Shown here: one piece after another, positions 25,569-34,129 of the stretch
Numbering within the stretch: position 1 is the stretch's first letter
How the letters are laid out: each line of letters starts with the position of its first letter
DNA from: Methylomonas sp.
Lineage (GTDB): Bacteria > Pseudomonadota > Gammaproteobacteria > Methylococcales > Methylomonadaceae
DNA: 42,365 bases
NCBI GenBank assembly: GCA_026989395.1
Contig: JALSJK010000160.1
Span: forward strand, 1-42,365
Direction: 5' to 3'
Notes under the pieces: model-generated
The model's database searches: none
What the model was told of the DNA's origin: nothing
The model's input: the letters and a program-made list of their open reading frames with translations, nothing else
Translations under genes and position numbers: made by a program

Positions 25569-25919
25569 GTGAACCTGAAAAATGCAGAAAAAATTTTTAA
25601 CATATTATCTAGCAGCATGCCATCAATAGGCTTTTTAAGCCGAAAAAAGAGAATTCTGGCTTTTATTTCTGTCACCAAGGATTTACAAAGCATGGTTGAT
25701 GCCGGCGACACCGACGATGAAGAAGTCCAATTTGTGCTATCCATGTTGATGAGAAAAAACAAAAATTTTCAAAAAGCAGCAATGATGACCGCCTTGAATT
25801 TGCAACACATTGGCAGCAAGCCTTTGTCCGAACTCGGCTTCAAATTTGCTAATGAAGTAAGAAATAACTTAAAACTTTTTTCAGTGGACAAACAGGCTGA
25901 TACTGACGAATCCGCATAA
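25569..25919 (+). CDS. Hypothetical protein, unknown family
   Basis: I do not recognise this 116-residue, mostly helical soluble protein. It starts at GTG (MNLKNAEKIFNILSSSMP), followed by a basic segment (SRKKRILAF), an acidic patch (MVDAGDTDDEEVQF) and an amphipathic helix (FVLSMLMRKNKNFQKAAMM). It is divergent from the TauE gene, with 24 bp between starts, and convergent with the oxidoreductase gene, 5 bp away. The tight packing supports a real gene. Function unknown. Confidence 0.55.
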   Translation: MNLKNAEKIFNILSSSMPSIGFLSRKKRILAFISVTKDLQSMVDAGDTDDEEVQFVLSMLMRKNKNFQKAAMMTALNLQHIGSKPLSELGFKFANEVRNNLKLFSVDKQADTDESA

Positions 25920-25924
25920 TTATT

Positions 25925-27481
25925 TTACTCAACCCCGCTTGCTTCTAGAAATTGCCAAAATTCATTCTGATGAGTAATTCCCAAAACCTGCTGGGCAGTT
26001 TGCATTCCTGAAACGCTCACTCCATAAACCCCACCGCCTGGCGTTGTCCAGTGCCCTGCAAAATAAAGTCCTGAAATGGGTGATTTATTTGATATCCGGC
26101 CAGGGCCAATTTGGTCGGGTGTCACGTCCCAACCGTAAGCCGCACCCTGGTAATTTTGGGTATACCGCCGCATGGTTTCGGGGGAACCTGCATCGACAAA
26201 CAGTAAATGTTCCTTCAAGTCCGGAATATAACACTCGGCACGATCCAGCATTTGCTCCACAATAACTGGTTTTAATTCCCTCCAGACTTCACGCGACTGG
26301 TATGGAAGAAGTGTGGTTAACATCAGCACATGTTCACCTTCAGGCGCCAAAGTACTATCCGTCAACGTTGGCATGGTGATGCTAATAAAGGAAAGCTCTC
26401 CCCGCCCAATCGTAGCAAAGTTTTCCTCATGATCTTCATTCTGATAACAAAAAGTTTCCTGCGCCAATCCCAATTCATGGATGGGCAAATCTGTAGCAAT
26501 ATAAACCGCAAAAATTGACAAGGAATGCTGCATTCTATCAAGTCGCTGCAGGTATCGCTTTGGAAAATATTCAGCACCAACCAAATCAGTAACAGTTTGT
26601 CGCATGTCAGCATTGGAAATCACAACATCTGCCTCAATCAGCTGCCCGGAACAGGTAATGATGCCTTTGATTCGTTCTTTTTCAATCTCAATGCTCTTAA
26701 CCCAAGTTTTAAAAATAATCTCGCCGCTGTTTTTCTGCACCCCTTGAGCTAAATAATCAGCATACCTCTGAAAACCGCCTTTGCAATAATAAGCGCCATC
26801 AACCAAATAGCCGATCAGCATCGTGGCCCAATAAATGAACGAGACCCGGGAGGGCGGCAAACCAAGATACGGCCAGTTGGTTGCAAACAAACTAAGTAGC
26901 TTGGGGTCATTGATGAAATTTTTACAAACTTCCGCCAAAGTGTATTTTCGATACTGATAAAATGCAGGGAGTTTTTCTTCAATCTGTGCAAAAAACCCGC
27001 TATCGGCCATAACCTCATCCGCCTTCGCCACTTCTTCAGTGACTTGCAGACATAAATTCAGCAATTTTCTTAACCCAACAACCTCATCAGGAAAAAGCTG
27101 GCCTAATGTCTCAACAAAATCATCAATCGAAGTAGGAAAACTTGCCCTGAAACCTGGATAGCATGCCTGAGAGAAGGGGCTGACGGGAATAAACTCTATT
27201 TGATCAGTAAGACCAAGAACACTAATAAGCTTGTAAATGACTTGACCACCGTAGTAACCCTGTTTTCCACAACCACTTGTCAAATGAACGCCAGAGTCAA
27301 AATGATAGCGCTTGCGATTAAACCCATGCGCATAGCCCCCTGGCCTGTCATGAGCTTCAATAACCAATACCGATTTACCACTTTTCGCCAACAGTGCTGC
27401 GGCTGTTAATCCACCAATACCGCTGCCAATGACGATAACATCATATTTGGGTTTAATTTTTGTGGCTTGATCAGAACGCAT
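25925..27481 (-). CDS. CrtISO/phytoene desaturase-like FAD oxidoreductase
   Basis: This 518-residue flavoprotein of the phytoene desaturase / carotenoid isomerase / retinol saturase superfamily has its FAD motif at residues ~13-45 (YDVIVIGSGIGGLTAAALLA, then EAHDRPGGYAHGF). RYHFDSGVHLTSG is the segment typical of CrtISO and all-trans-retinol saturase rather than classical CrtI. The C-terminal FAD contact is GLYFAGHWTTPGGGVYG. It probably acts on a polyene or another membrane-associated lipid. There are no other carotenoid genes here, so the substrate is open. The gene is monocistronic. Confidence 0.85.
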   Translation of the reverse strand: MRSDQATKIKPKYDVIVIGSGIGGLTAAALLAKSGKSVLVIEAHDRPGGYAHGFNRKRYHFDSGVHLTSGCGKQGYYGGQVIYKLISVLGLTDQIEFIPVSPFSQACYPGFRASFPTSIDDFVETLGQLFPDEVVGLRKLLNLCLQVTEEVAKADEVMADSGFFAQIEEKLPAFYQYRKYTLAEVCKNFINDPKLLSLFATNWPYLGLPPSRVSFIYWATMLIGYLVDGAYYCKGGFQRYADYLAQGVQKNSGEIIFKTWVKSIEIEKERIKGIITCSGQLIEADVVISNADMRQTVTDLVGAEYFPKRYLQRLDRMQHSLSIFAVYIATDLPIHELGLAQETFCYQNEDHEENFATIGRGELSFISITMPTLTDSTLAPEGEHVLMLTTLLPYQSREVWRELKPVIVEQMLDRAECYIPDLKEHLLFVDAGSPETMRRYTQNYQGAAYGWDVTPDQIGPGRISNKSPISGLYFAGHWTTPGGGVYGVSVSGMQTAQQVLGITHQNEFWQFLEASGVE

Positions 27482-27520
27482 AAGAAAAGCATTCTACCCG
27501 AGATTACAAGAAACTCCGAT

Positions 27521-28363
27521 CTATTCCGCCATTTTGATAGCCGCAGGATGCCGAATCAGCATTGACAGATGTTTTTTTCTTCTCGAAATCCAGCCTCGGA
27601 CTTCAATTTTTTTGCCGATATATTTTTTCAAATCTGGAAAGTACCTTAAATTATCTAAAGCGATTCTGGCATCAAATTGCTTAGAAAACACCAAATAGGC
27701 ATATTTTCGACTTTCTCGAATTCGTAATACGTTTCCAACAAGCCTTTGCCAGCCTTTCAGTCGGCTACCTTCAATTGAAGCAACAGTTTTGGGCTGATAC
27801 CCCGGATACTCCCATACCCCTAATTTCTTACTTTCTGCCAATTTCTGGGCACGCAGCAATTCATCGGTAAACTTTAAATTTGGCGGATGAATATTGACGG
27901 TCGCCAAGCCTGCCTCTACCAACTCCAGATTGATATGCCTGCGATCCTGGGTAAAAATATGCGCAAGTGTGCGACCATATTTGTCCTTTTTCTCGATATC
28001 TTTTTGCAAACGAATTTTTTTACCCAAAACAACACCTTCGAGCCAACGTTTTGCTTCCTCACCCCCCGGCTGCCCAGATTTATTTCTGTGTTCGACTTCC
28101 GGGGCATTAATACCCAATAATCGAATCTTGGTTCCATTTTCCAGCATCACCGTATCGCCATCGAAAACTCGTTTGACATAAAAATAGCCGTGCCCCGAAT
28201 TAATCTGCACCAGTTTGGCTTGGGCTTTTTTTACATCTGAAAAATGTGTCTTGCCAAATTTATCCTTCCATTGGTAAATTTCTGCATCAACCACAAAGGG
28301 GAACAACGCCAATACTAAAAGTGAAATGATTCTTCTAAATCGAACAACACCAATTTTTTTCAT
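27521..28363 (-). CDS. Secreted thermonuclease-family protein with DUF4124
   Basis: The ATG at 28363 gives 280 residues with a signal peptide (IISLLVLALFPFVVDA). DUF4124 (EIYQWKDKFGKTHFSDVKKA) is followed by a staphylococcal-nuclease domain (about 55-185): VFDGDTVMLENGTKIRLLGI, EVEHR, KKDKYGRTLAHIF and LVEAGLATVNI. An OB-fold-like tail (LVGNVLRIRESRKYAYLVFS) follows. The calcium and catalytic Asp/Arg/Glu positions appear kept (DGDT, RLLGINAPE, DKYGR). It is predicted to degrade extracellular or periplasmic nucleic acid. A TTG at 28393 would add ten residues before the signal and is rejected. Confidence 0.85.
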   Translation of the reverse strand: MKKIGVVRFRRIISLLVLALFPFVVDAEIYQWKDKFGKTHFSDVKKAQAKLVQINSGHGYFYVKRVFDGDTVMLENGTKIRLLGINAPEVEHRNKSGQPGGEEAKRWLEGVVLGKKIRLQKDIEKKDKYGRTLAHIFTQDRRHINLELVEAGLATVNIHPPNLKFTDELLRAQKLAESKKLGVWEYPGYQPKTVASIEGSRLKGWQRLVGNVLRIRESRKYAYLVFSKQFDARIALDNLRYFPDLKKYIGKKIEVRGWISRRKKHLSMLIRHPAAIKMAE

Positions 28364-28470
28364 TATATACAAGCCAAACTGTGAAATAGCCAATAAACAT
28401 TCTTTAAAGTGTATGCCAAAATAAAAGTCAGCTTTAAAAATTTAGCAAAAAAATAATAAGGAGAATAATT

Positions 28471-28947
28471 ATGATCACTATTATCCAGCGCGTCACCCAA
28501 TCCAATGTCACAGTCAATCACAAAATTATTGGAGAAATCGGGCATGGAATCATGGCATTGGTCGCTGTAGAAAAAGAAGACACTGAGCAAGAGGCAGACA
28601 GATTACTTGAGCGGGTTTTAAACTATCGAATTTTTGCGGATGACAATGACCGAATGAATCTCAGCCTGCGCGATACCCACGGCGGTTTGCTTTTGATTCC
28701 ACAATTTACACTTGCAGCGGATACAGAAAAAGGCAATCGCCCCAGTTTTACTTCCGCAGCCCCTCCCGAACAAGGCCGGCAACTGTTCCAATATCTCACT
28801 GAGAAAGCAAAGAACCATTACCATAGCGTCGCTTGCGGAGAATTTGGCGCAGATATGAAAGTTTTATTAATCAATGATGGTCCGGTCACATTTACCTTAC
28901 GGGCACGGCCTACTCATCTTCATCATCGTCATAAGGTCGAGCTATAA
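28471..28947 (+). CDS. dtd: D-aminoacyl-tRNA deacylase
   Basis: DTD hydrolyses D-aminoacyl-tRNA and mischarged Gly-tRNA(Ala). The 158-residue protein starts MITIIQRVTQSNVTVNH and keeps the Gly-cisPro loop in INDGPVTFTLRAR. The usual SQFTLAAD motif reads PQFTLAADTEKGNRPSF here, with the first Ser replaced by Pro. AAGGAG precedes the ATG by 8 bases. About ten residues at the C-terminus (PTHLHHRHKVEL) extend beyond the usual end. These overlap the antisense small membrane-protein gene, so the 3' end may be an extension by lost stop. Confidence 0.95.
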   Translation: MITIIQRVTQSNVTVNHKIIGEIGHGIMALVAVEKEDTEQEADRLLERVLNYRIFADDNDRMNLSLRDTHGGLLLIPQFTLAADTEKGNRPSFTSAAPPEQGRQLFQYLTEKAKNHYHSVACGEFGADMKVLLINDGPVTFTLRARPTHLHHRHKVEL

Positions 28948-29044
28948 AATTTTTAGGAATTTTTGGAATATTGGTCATTCTTAACAATAAAAAAGCATTA
29001 CCTAAAACGTATAACATCGCAAGAATAAAAAGTAACAGCCACAT
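28910..29044 (-). CDS. Small single-pass membrane protein, 44 residues
   Basis: The ATG at 29044 has AGGGAG 8 bases upstream. The product is one transmembrane helix (MWLLLFILAMLYVLGNAFLL, about residues 1-22), then Arg, a Pro/Lys-rich linker (TNIPKIPKNFIARPY) and an acidic tail (DDDEDE). This is a recognisable small-protein layout seen in gammaproteobacteria (DUF2897-like), of unknown function. It was missed by a simple ORF length cut-off. Its last 38 bases overlap the 3' end of dtd on the opposite strand. Confidence 0.7.
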   Translation of the reverse strand: MWLLLFILAMLYVLGNAFLLLRMTNIPKIPKNFIARPYDDDEDE

Positions 29045-29071
29045 CTTTGAGCTCCCTCAGATCATTAAATA

Positions 29072-29171
29072 TACTGTTTACGCTGAAAAATGCACTTTTG
29101 ACATTCTGTAACATACTGAATGCAAATCAATTATTATGAATGTAGTGAGGTATTTTTGACCGTAAACAGTA
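29072..29171. mobile_element. TA-flanked palindromic MITE-like element, 100 bp
   Basis: CTGTTTACG at 29074 and CGTAAACAG at 29161 are perfect inverted termini, each flanked by TA. The inner arms GCTGAAAAATGC and GTATTTTTGAC extend the pairing. TA duplication fits IS630/mariner-type mobilisation. It lies between the small membrane-protein gene and trhP, with no coding capacity. The trhP promoter must lie within or after it; TATAAT at 29264 is a candidate -10. Confidence 0.6.
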
Positions 29172-29296
29172 TAAGCACTGCCAGAATTAGTATTTCTTCA
29201 CTCTTCGGCAACGACAGCATAGCGCGATAACCGTTATTGAGGCCCACAAAAACGAGAAAGGTTTATAATAGCTTTATATTAACCTAGTAAAACACT

Positions 29297-30637
29297 ATGA
29301 AAACAGTTGAACTCCTGTCCCCAGCGGGGACAATTAAAAACATGCGTTACGCCTTTGCTTATGGTGCCGATGCAGTTTACGCCGGACAACCACGCTACAG
29401 CCTGCGAGTCCGTAACAACGATTTCCTTTCCGACAACCTGGATAAAGGCATCAAGGAAGCCCATCAGCTTGGGAAAAAATTTTTCCTGGCCACCAATGTT
29501 ATTCCACATAACAGTAAAATCAAAACTTTTGTAAAAGATCTAGCACCCATCATCGCCATGAAACCGGATGCTTTGATTATGGCGGACCCGGGGTTGATTA
29601 TGATGACCCGTGAACATTGGCCAGAAATACCAATTCATTTATCCGTACAGGCCAACACCGTCAATTTCGCTACGGTAAAATTCTGGCAGAAAATGGGAAT
29701 CAGCAGAATTATTCTGTCCAGGGAATTATCGCTGGACGAAATAGCCGAAATTCGTCAGGAATGTCCGGATATGGAACTTGAGGTGTTTGTTCATGGCGCT
29801 TTATGTATTGCCTATTCAGGCCGCTGCCTGCTATCAGGGTATTTTAATCACCGAGACCCAAACCAGGGCACTTGTACCAACTCCTGCCGTTGGAAATATG
29901 ATACTTTACCTGCCCATGAAAATGCTGAAGGTGACTATGTTTTAGCAGAAGGCGCACTTTCCATGTCTGAACTCAGCACGGCCAGTTGTGGCGGCGCTGA
30001 CCGCCACCCACTAGCTGACAAAGTCTATTTTCTTGAGGAAGAAGGCCGTAAAGGAGAATTGTTACCAGTGATGGAAGACGAAAATGGCACTTATATTATG
30101 AACTCCAAGGATTTACGAGCCATTGAGCATGTTCAAAGACTGGTAGAAATAGGCGTCGACAGCCTGAAAATTGAAGGCCGAACAAAATCCCACTATTATG
30201 TTGCACGTACCGCCCAAACCTACCGTCAAGCCATTGATGATGCACTTGCTGGCCGCGAATTTCGCCCGGAATTACTCGGTGTTCTGGAAAATTTGGCAAA
30301 TCGCGGCTATACCGACGGATTTTATAAGCGCCACCATACTCACGAATACCAAAACTATATCACCGGTTATTCCAAAAGCCATCAACAACAGTTTTGCGGC
30401 GAAATCAGAAATTATGACCCTGCTACCGGCCTGGCCGAAATTGATGTAAAAAACAAATTTTCTGTCGGCGACACCATCGAAGTAATTTTACCCGAAGGTA
30501 ATCGGGATATTACTGTAGAACACATGGAAGACCTTTACGGCAACCCGATGCAGGAAGCTTCTGGCGGCGGTTATGAAGTAAAAATACCACTTCCAGGCAT
30601 AAACAGCAAAAAAGGATTAATTGCACGTTATTTATAA
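29297..30637 (+). CDS. trhP: TrhP (YegQ), U32 family tRNA hydroxylation protein
   Basis: This 446-residue U32-family protein opens VELLSPAGTIKNMRYAFAYG, then ADAVYAGQPRYSLRVRNNDF. EVFVHGALCIAYSGRCLLSG and GTCTNSCRWKYD supply the conserved cysteines thought to hold an iron-sulfur cluster. The C-terminal beta-barrel (FCGEIRNYDPATGLAEIDVK, NKFSVGD) matches E. coli YegQ/TrhP. That protein acts in prephenate-dependent 5-hydroxylation of U34 in tRNAs, upstream of cmo5U formation. The historical name 'collagenase-like protease' is misleading. It is monocistronic, with a hairpin 25 bases after the stop. Confidence 0.93.
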   Translation: MKTVELLSPAGTIKNMRYAFAYGADAVYAGQPRYSLRVRNNDFLSDNLDKGIKEAHQLGKKFFLATNVIPHNSKIKTFVKDLAPIIAMKPDALIMADPGLIMMTREHWPEIPIHLSVQANTVNFATVKFWQKMGISRIILSRELSLDEIAEIRQECPDMELEVFVHGALCIAYSGRCLLSGYFNHRDPNQGTCTNSCRWKYDTLPAHENAEGDYVLAEGALSMSELSTASCGGADRHPLADKVYFLEEEGRKGELLPVMEDENGTYIMNSKDLRAIEHVQRLVEIGVDSLKIEGRTKSHYYVARTAQTYRQAIDDALAGREFRPELLGVLENLANRGYTDGFYKRHHTHEYQNYITGYSKSHQQQFCGEIRNYDPATGLAEIDVKNKFSVGDTIEVILPEGNRDITVEHMEDLYGNPMQEASGGGYEVKIPLPGINSKKGLIARYL

Positions 30638-30662
30638 TAATTTTGCTTTATACCCTTCAAAT

Positions 30663-30690
30663 ATTCCCCTTTCAGTCAAGAAAGGGGAAT
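30663..30690 (+). terminator. Hairpin terminator downstream of trhP
   Basis: ATTCCCCTTTC and GAAAGGGGAAT form a perfect 11-bp stem with a six-base loop, 25 bases after the trhP stop. The following bases (GCTAGCTTTCC) give only a weak T-tract. The position strongly suggests termination. Confidence 0.55.
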
Positions 30691-30883
30691 GCTAGCTTTC
30701 CGGCAATCCCCAAAAGTTCTGCTATTCTTCAATTTATAACTTTTCAAGTCTCAAATAAAGCCATCTACTGAAGTTGAAAGTGTGGACAAGGAAAAACTCC
30801 GACTTGCTTCTGCATAATCATCTTCTGAAGAAGACAATATTGGTTTGATAAAAGCCTCACTTTTTCAAGTAAGTGCTTTATTT
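30691..30883. other. Non-coding gap between trhP terminator and palindrome
   Basis: These 193 bases hold no convincing gene on either strand. The stretch has short inverted fragments (AATAAAGC and GCTTTATT) but nothing I can assign. A promoter for the downstream signalling operon may lie here or in the palindrome that follows. Confidence 0.4.
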
Positions 30884-31041
30884 AGGAACGGACACGAAAT
30901 AAATTTGACAACTGGCGCAGGATTTTTGTTTGTCTTCAAGTCGCAGTAACAGGCGCATAGCAAGCCATGTAACTGTTGCCAAAACACTGAAGACGAACAA
31001 CAAGACAAACGAGTTGATGAAGTTATTTCGTGTACGTTCCT
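30884..31041. repeat. Long palindromic element, 158 bp
   Basis: The outer arms AGGAACGGACACGAAATAAA and GTTATTTCGTGTACGTTCCT pair over 20 bases with two mismatches. Inner arms GTTTGTCTTCAAGT and ACTGAAGACGAAC pair as well. The centre, AGGCGCATAGCAAGC then AACTGTT, is shared with the 2.5-kb palindrome. It ends 48 bp before the HDOD gene and has no coding capacity. It is likely a non-autonomous repeat and a strong hairpin in the operon leader if transcribed. Confidence 0.75.
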
Positions 31042-31089
31042 TACATACTAAAGACATGAATAAATCGAAATTGAACCATTACAACGCTG

Positions 31090-31932
31090 ATGACACCGGA
31101 ACAATTAGTTGCAAATGTCGATGACCTGATTTCATTACCCGAACTGTACCTAAAGGTGAGGGATACCATTGACGACCCCCAATCTTCAATCGATGATGTT
31201 TCTAACATTGTCAGCCAAGACCCAAGCATCTGTGCGCGGTTAATAAGAATATCCAACAGCTCTTTTTTTGGCTTCGCATCCGAAATTGAAACCGTCACCC
31301 GCGCCATCAGTATTATGGGTTTATCTCAACTTCATGATCTGGTGCTTGCCACCTCTGTCGTTAAATCCTTCAAAGGCATTCCAAAAGATTTGGTTAATAT
31401 GAAGGAGTTTTGGGCGCGCAGCGTCTACTGCGGCATTATTTCGCGACTTTTGGCCAGAAAATGCAACGTATTAGACAGCGAAAGGCTGTTTCTGACTGGA
31501 TTACTTCATGACATTGGCCATCTGATTATTTACACGAAAATGCCACGACCGGCATTTGAAATCCTTTCAGAAGCAAAATTGGATAATAAACCTGTCCAGC
31601 AAATTGAAAGAGAAACCTTTGGTTTTGATTACTCCAAGGTTGGCAGCGCCCTGTTACGGTCATGGAAATTACCAAAAAGCCATGTTGAAACAGTCGAAAA
31701 CCATACCTCTCTCTCAGAATCCAGCCAGTTCTTATTGGATAGCGCTATTGTGCACCTGGCTTCTATCATGGTGCTTCAAGAAGAAAGCAGAAAAAACGGT
31801 ATTGATGCACCGGAAATTAATGTTAAGGCCTGGGAAATTACTGGCCTGGATGAAGAAGCACTAGACCCGGTTAAAATTGAAGCAAAACACTCCATGCTGG
31901 AAGTGTTACGACTTTTGTTCACCAACGGATAA
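31090..31932 (+). CDS. HDOD domain protein
   Basis: This 280-residue protein has an HDOD domain over about residues 10-210. LISLPELYLKVRDTIDDPQS leads into VSQDPSICARLIRISNSSFF and SIMGLSQLHDLVLATSV, and the degenerate HD core is LTGLLHDIGHLIIY. HDOD proteins lack the full HD metal ligands and act as scaffolds in two-component and c-di-GMP signalling. The stop overlaps the kinase ATG (TAATG), so it is the first gene of a coupled signalling operon. No ribosome-binding site is evident before its ATG. Confidence 0.9.
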   Translation: MTPEQLVANVDDLISLPELYLKVRDTIDDPQSSIDDVSNIVSQDPSICARLIRISNSSFFGFASEIETVTRAISIMGLSQLHDLVLATSVVKSFKGIPKDLVNMKEFWARSVYCGIISRLLARKCNVLDSERLFLTGLLHDIGHLIIYTKMPRPAFEILSEAKLDNKPVQQIERETFGFDYSKVGSALLRSWKLPKSHVETVENHTSLSESSQFLLDSAIVHLASIMVLQEESRKNGIDAPEINVKAWEITGLDEEALDPVKIEAKHSMLEVLRLLFTNG

Positions 31933-33767
31933 TGAAAAAAATAGCGACTGAACGTTTCGGCTTAATCCTGATATCAGCGGCTCTGCTGGTAATTATCACC
32001 ATTGCCTGGCAGCTTATCATCAACCGCTATCAAAATAAGGAACAGGTAATTAAGCAACAGGGCAGAAATATAGCTCAGGTTTTATCGACCTTACCGTTTG
32101 AACAACTTGCCATCAAAAATAGTCGCAGCACCATTTTGGATTTGATTCATAGCCAGCATCAACAATCAGATTTTGCCTACGCTGCTATCGTTGACAAACA
32201 AGGCAAACCATTGGCCATTTCCAGCTCTGGCTCAACATCTATTCCCAAAACCCAGTTAACCGACACAGCCAACCTCTGGCCAACTGAACATCGCTTTAAC
32301 TCTCAAACTGAAAATAAAGAAATTATAGAATTCCGCGCACCGTTACTGGCAGACGGTAAATTAGCGGGGCACTATCGAATCGGATTTTTTAAACCTGATA
32401 TCAGTGTGGATATCAAAGAGCTCCCGTTCATTGCACAATTGGCTTTACCGGTTTTTTTATTGGTCCCTTTAACCTATTTTCTAATCCGCCGCGAATTACG
32501 TCCCTTGCGTCAAGCCAATATCGAAATCAATAAAACTCTCCACAAACAGCATCTTGAGGAAGTTAATGAAGCCAATGATTTTCAGGATTTTATACATAAT
32601 TTCAAACACTTCGTTGAAGTCGTTGACCACCGGTTTCAAGAATTACAACATGATACTGTCAAAACCCAGGCATCAACCCTGGCAATTAGTTTTCAACGCA
32701 AGCGCATGGAAGCCGCATTACAATCGTTACCAGATGCTGTCCTAATCATGGATGAAACCGGATTAACCTCTTTCGCCAATTCCAAACTGACAACGTTGAT
32801 TGGCCAACCACTGGAATCTCTTATCCATAAAAAGCCCCAGCAATGGTGCAACAACCAGGACGTAGTCAACCTGTTGGCACGTTATCACAGCAATATCAGT
32901 CGATTGCAACGCTCCGAAACTGTTGAGTATATTCCTGAAAATAACCCTGGTAAAACCATTGCAGTTGGAGCTTATCCAATATTCACACCGAAAGATGTCG
33001 AAACCATTTGTGGAACTTTAGTGATTTTTCACGATAAAACTCAGGAAGTATTAGCAAATAATGCCCGCGATGAATTCATCGCCCATGTTGCCCATGAATT
33101 AAAATCACCCCTGAATGTCATCCGCATGTATGCAGAATTATTATCTGATGAGCAAGGCATTCCAGATGATCAAAGATTTAATGCCGTTAACGTCATCAAC
33201 GACGAAGTAGACAGGCTAGCTGGCTTAATCGGCAATTTATTGAATATCACCAAAATTGAGGCGGGCAACATAACCCTGAACCTGCATCGGGTAAAATTTG
33301 TTGAATTTCTTCAAGATACCTTTAACAGCGTAGCCCGAAGCGGTAAACATCAAGACATTGACTTTCAATTACAACTACCGCGAACTTTATCCAATATCCA
33401 GGTTGATAAAGACTTATTACGCATCGCTATCAATAATTTATTAACCAATGCAGTCAAATATAACCGCCCCAACGGCAAAGTCATTTTATCTGCAGAAGAA
33501 CTGGATGAAGCCATTGTTATTCGCGTTTCTGATACGGGTTTGGGAATTTCTGTAGCCGACCAGCCCAGAATCTTCGATAAATTTTATCGGTCTTCTGAGG
33601 AGCAAATAACCCGTAAAAATGGTCATGGACTGGGTTTGTCACTTGCCAAGGAGATCATCGAATTGCATCAAGGCAGAATCTCTTTGCAAAGCACTCCCGG
33701 TGAAGGCAGTGAATTTACTATTTCCCTGAAAAAGAACTCAACCATTCTTAAGCAGGCCGTTGCATGA
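31932..33767 (+). CDS. Membrane sensor histidine kinase with PAS domain
   Basis: This 611-residue kinase has a first membrane helix at residues 8-27, a periplasmic sensor of about 135 residues, and a second helix near 165-185. A coiled linker follows, then a PAS domain (about 258-365: AALQSLPDAVLIMDETGLTS). The HisKA helix has phospho-acceptor His388 (FIAHVAHELKSPLNVIRMY). The HATPase domain shows the N box INNLLTNAVKYN, G1 VSDTGLGI and G2 GHGLGLSLA. It should phosphorylate the response regulator encoded next, with which it overlaps by four bases. The signal is unknown. Confidence 0.95.
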   Translation: MKKIATERFGLILISAALLVIITIAWQLIINRYQNKEQVIKQQGRNIAQVLSTLPFEQLAIKNSRSTILDLIHSQHQQSDFAYAAIVDKQGKPLAISSSGSTSIPKTQLTDTANLWPTEHRFNSQTENKEIIEFRAPLLADGKLAGHYRIGFFKPDISVDIKELPFIAQLALPVFLLVPLTYFLIRRELRPLRQANIEINKTLHKQHLEEVNEANDFQDFIHNFKHFVEVVDHRFQELQHDTVKTQASTLAISFQRKRMEAALQSLPDAVLIMDETGLTSFANSKLTTLIGQPLESLIHKKPQQWCNNQDVVNLLARYHSNISRLQRSETVEYIPENNPGKTIAVGAYPIFTPKDVETICGTLVIFHDKTQEVLANNARDEFIAHVAHELKSPLNVIRMYAELLSDEQGIPDDQRFNAVNVINDEVDRLAGLIGNLLNITKIEAGNITLNLHRVKFVEFLQDTFNSVARSGKHQDIDFQLQLPRTLSNIQVDKDLLRIAINNLLTNAVKYNRPNGKVILSAEELDEAIVIRVSDTGLGISVADQPRIFDKFYRSSEEQITRKNGHGLGLSLAKEIIELHQGRISLQSTPGEGSEFTISLKKNSTILKQAVA

Positions 33768-34126
33768 AAAAAGTTCTGTTAGTTGATGATGAACCTCATG
33801 TAACTCTGGTTTTACAGCAATTTCTTGAACGATCAGGGTATATTGCTTACACCGCACTGAACGGCCAGTTAGCGTTAGAGGTCATCGAACAAGAACATCC
33901 TGACATCGTCATAACCGATGTACAAATGCCAAAAATGAATGGCATTGAACTTTGCGAACAAATCATCAACCAACACCCTCAATTAAGCCGACTGATTATT
34001 ATCATGACATCCCGCACCGACCGGGACATTCGAACCTGGGCAGAACAATTTGACTCGGTAGAGCTAATGGAAAAACCCTTGAGTATGCGCCGTCTAGTTA
34101 TTCGGCTTAATGATTATTTCGCCTGA
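33764..34126 (+). CDS. Single-domain response regulator
   Basis: This 120-residue receiver has all catalytic residues: Asp8, Asp9, phospho-acceptor Asp52 (IVITDVQMP), Thr82 (IIMTSRTD) and Lys104 (MEKPL). It has no output domain, so it must act by protein contact. The STAS-bearing ATPase, the HDOD protein or the GGDEF-EAL protein in the same operon are the obvious candidates. Its ATG overlaps the kinase stop (ATGA), and the GGDEF-EAL gene starts 3 bp later. Confidence 0.95.
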   Translation: MKKVLLVDDEPHVTLVLQQFLERSGYIAYTALNGQLALEVIEQEHPDIVITDVQMPKMNGIELCEQIINQHPQLSRLIIIMTSRTDRDIRTWAEQFDSVELMEKPLSMRRLVIRLNDYFA

Positions 34127-34129
34127 ACC

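Noticed and set aside
29297-30637. Collagenase-like U32 protease
   Set aside because: The full-length match is to the YegQ/TrhP branch, whose role is tRNA hydroxylation; the protease label is historical.
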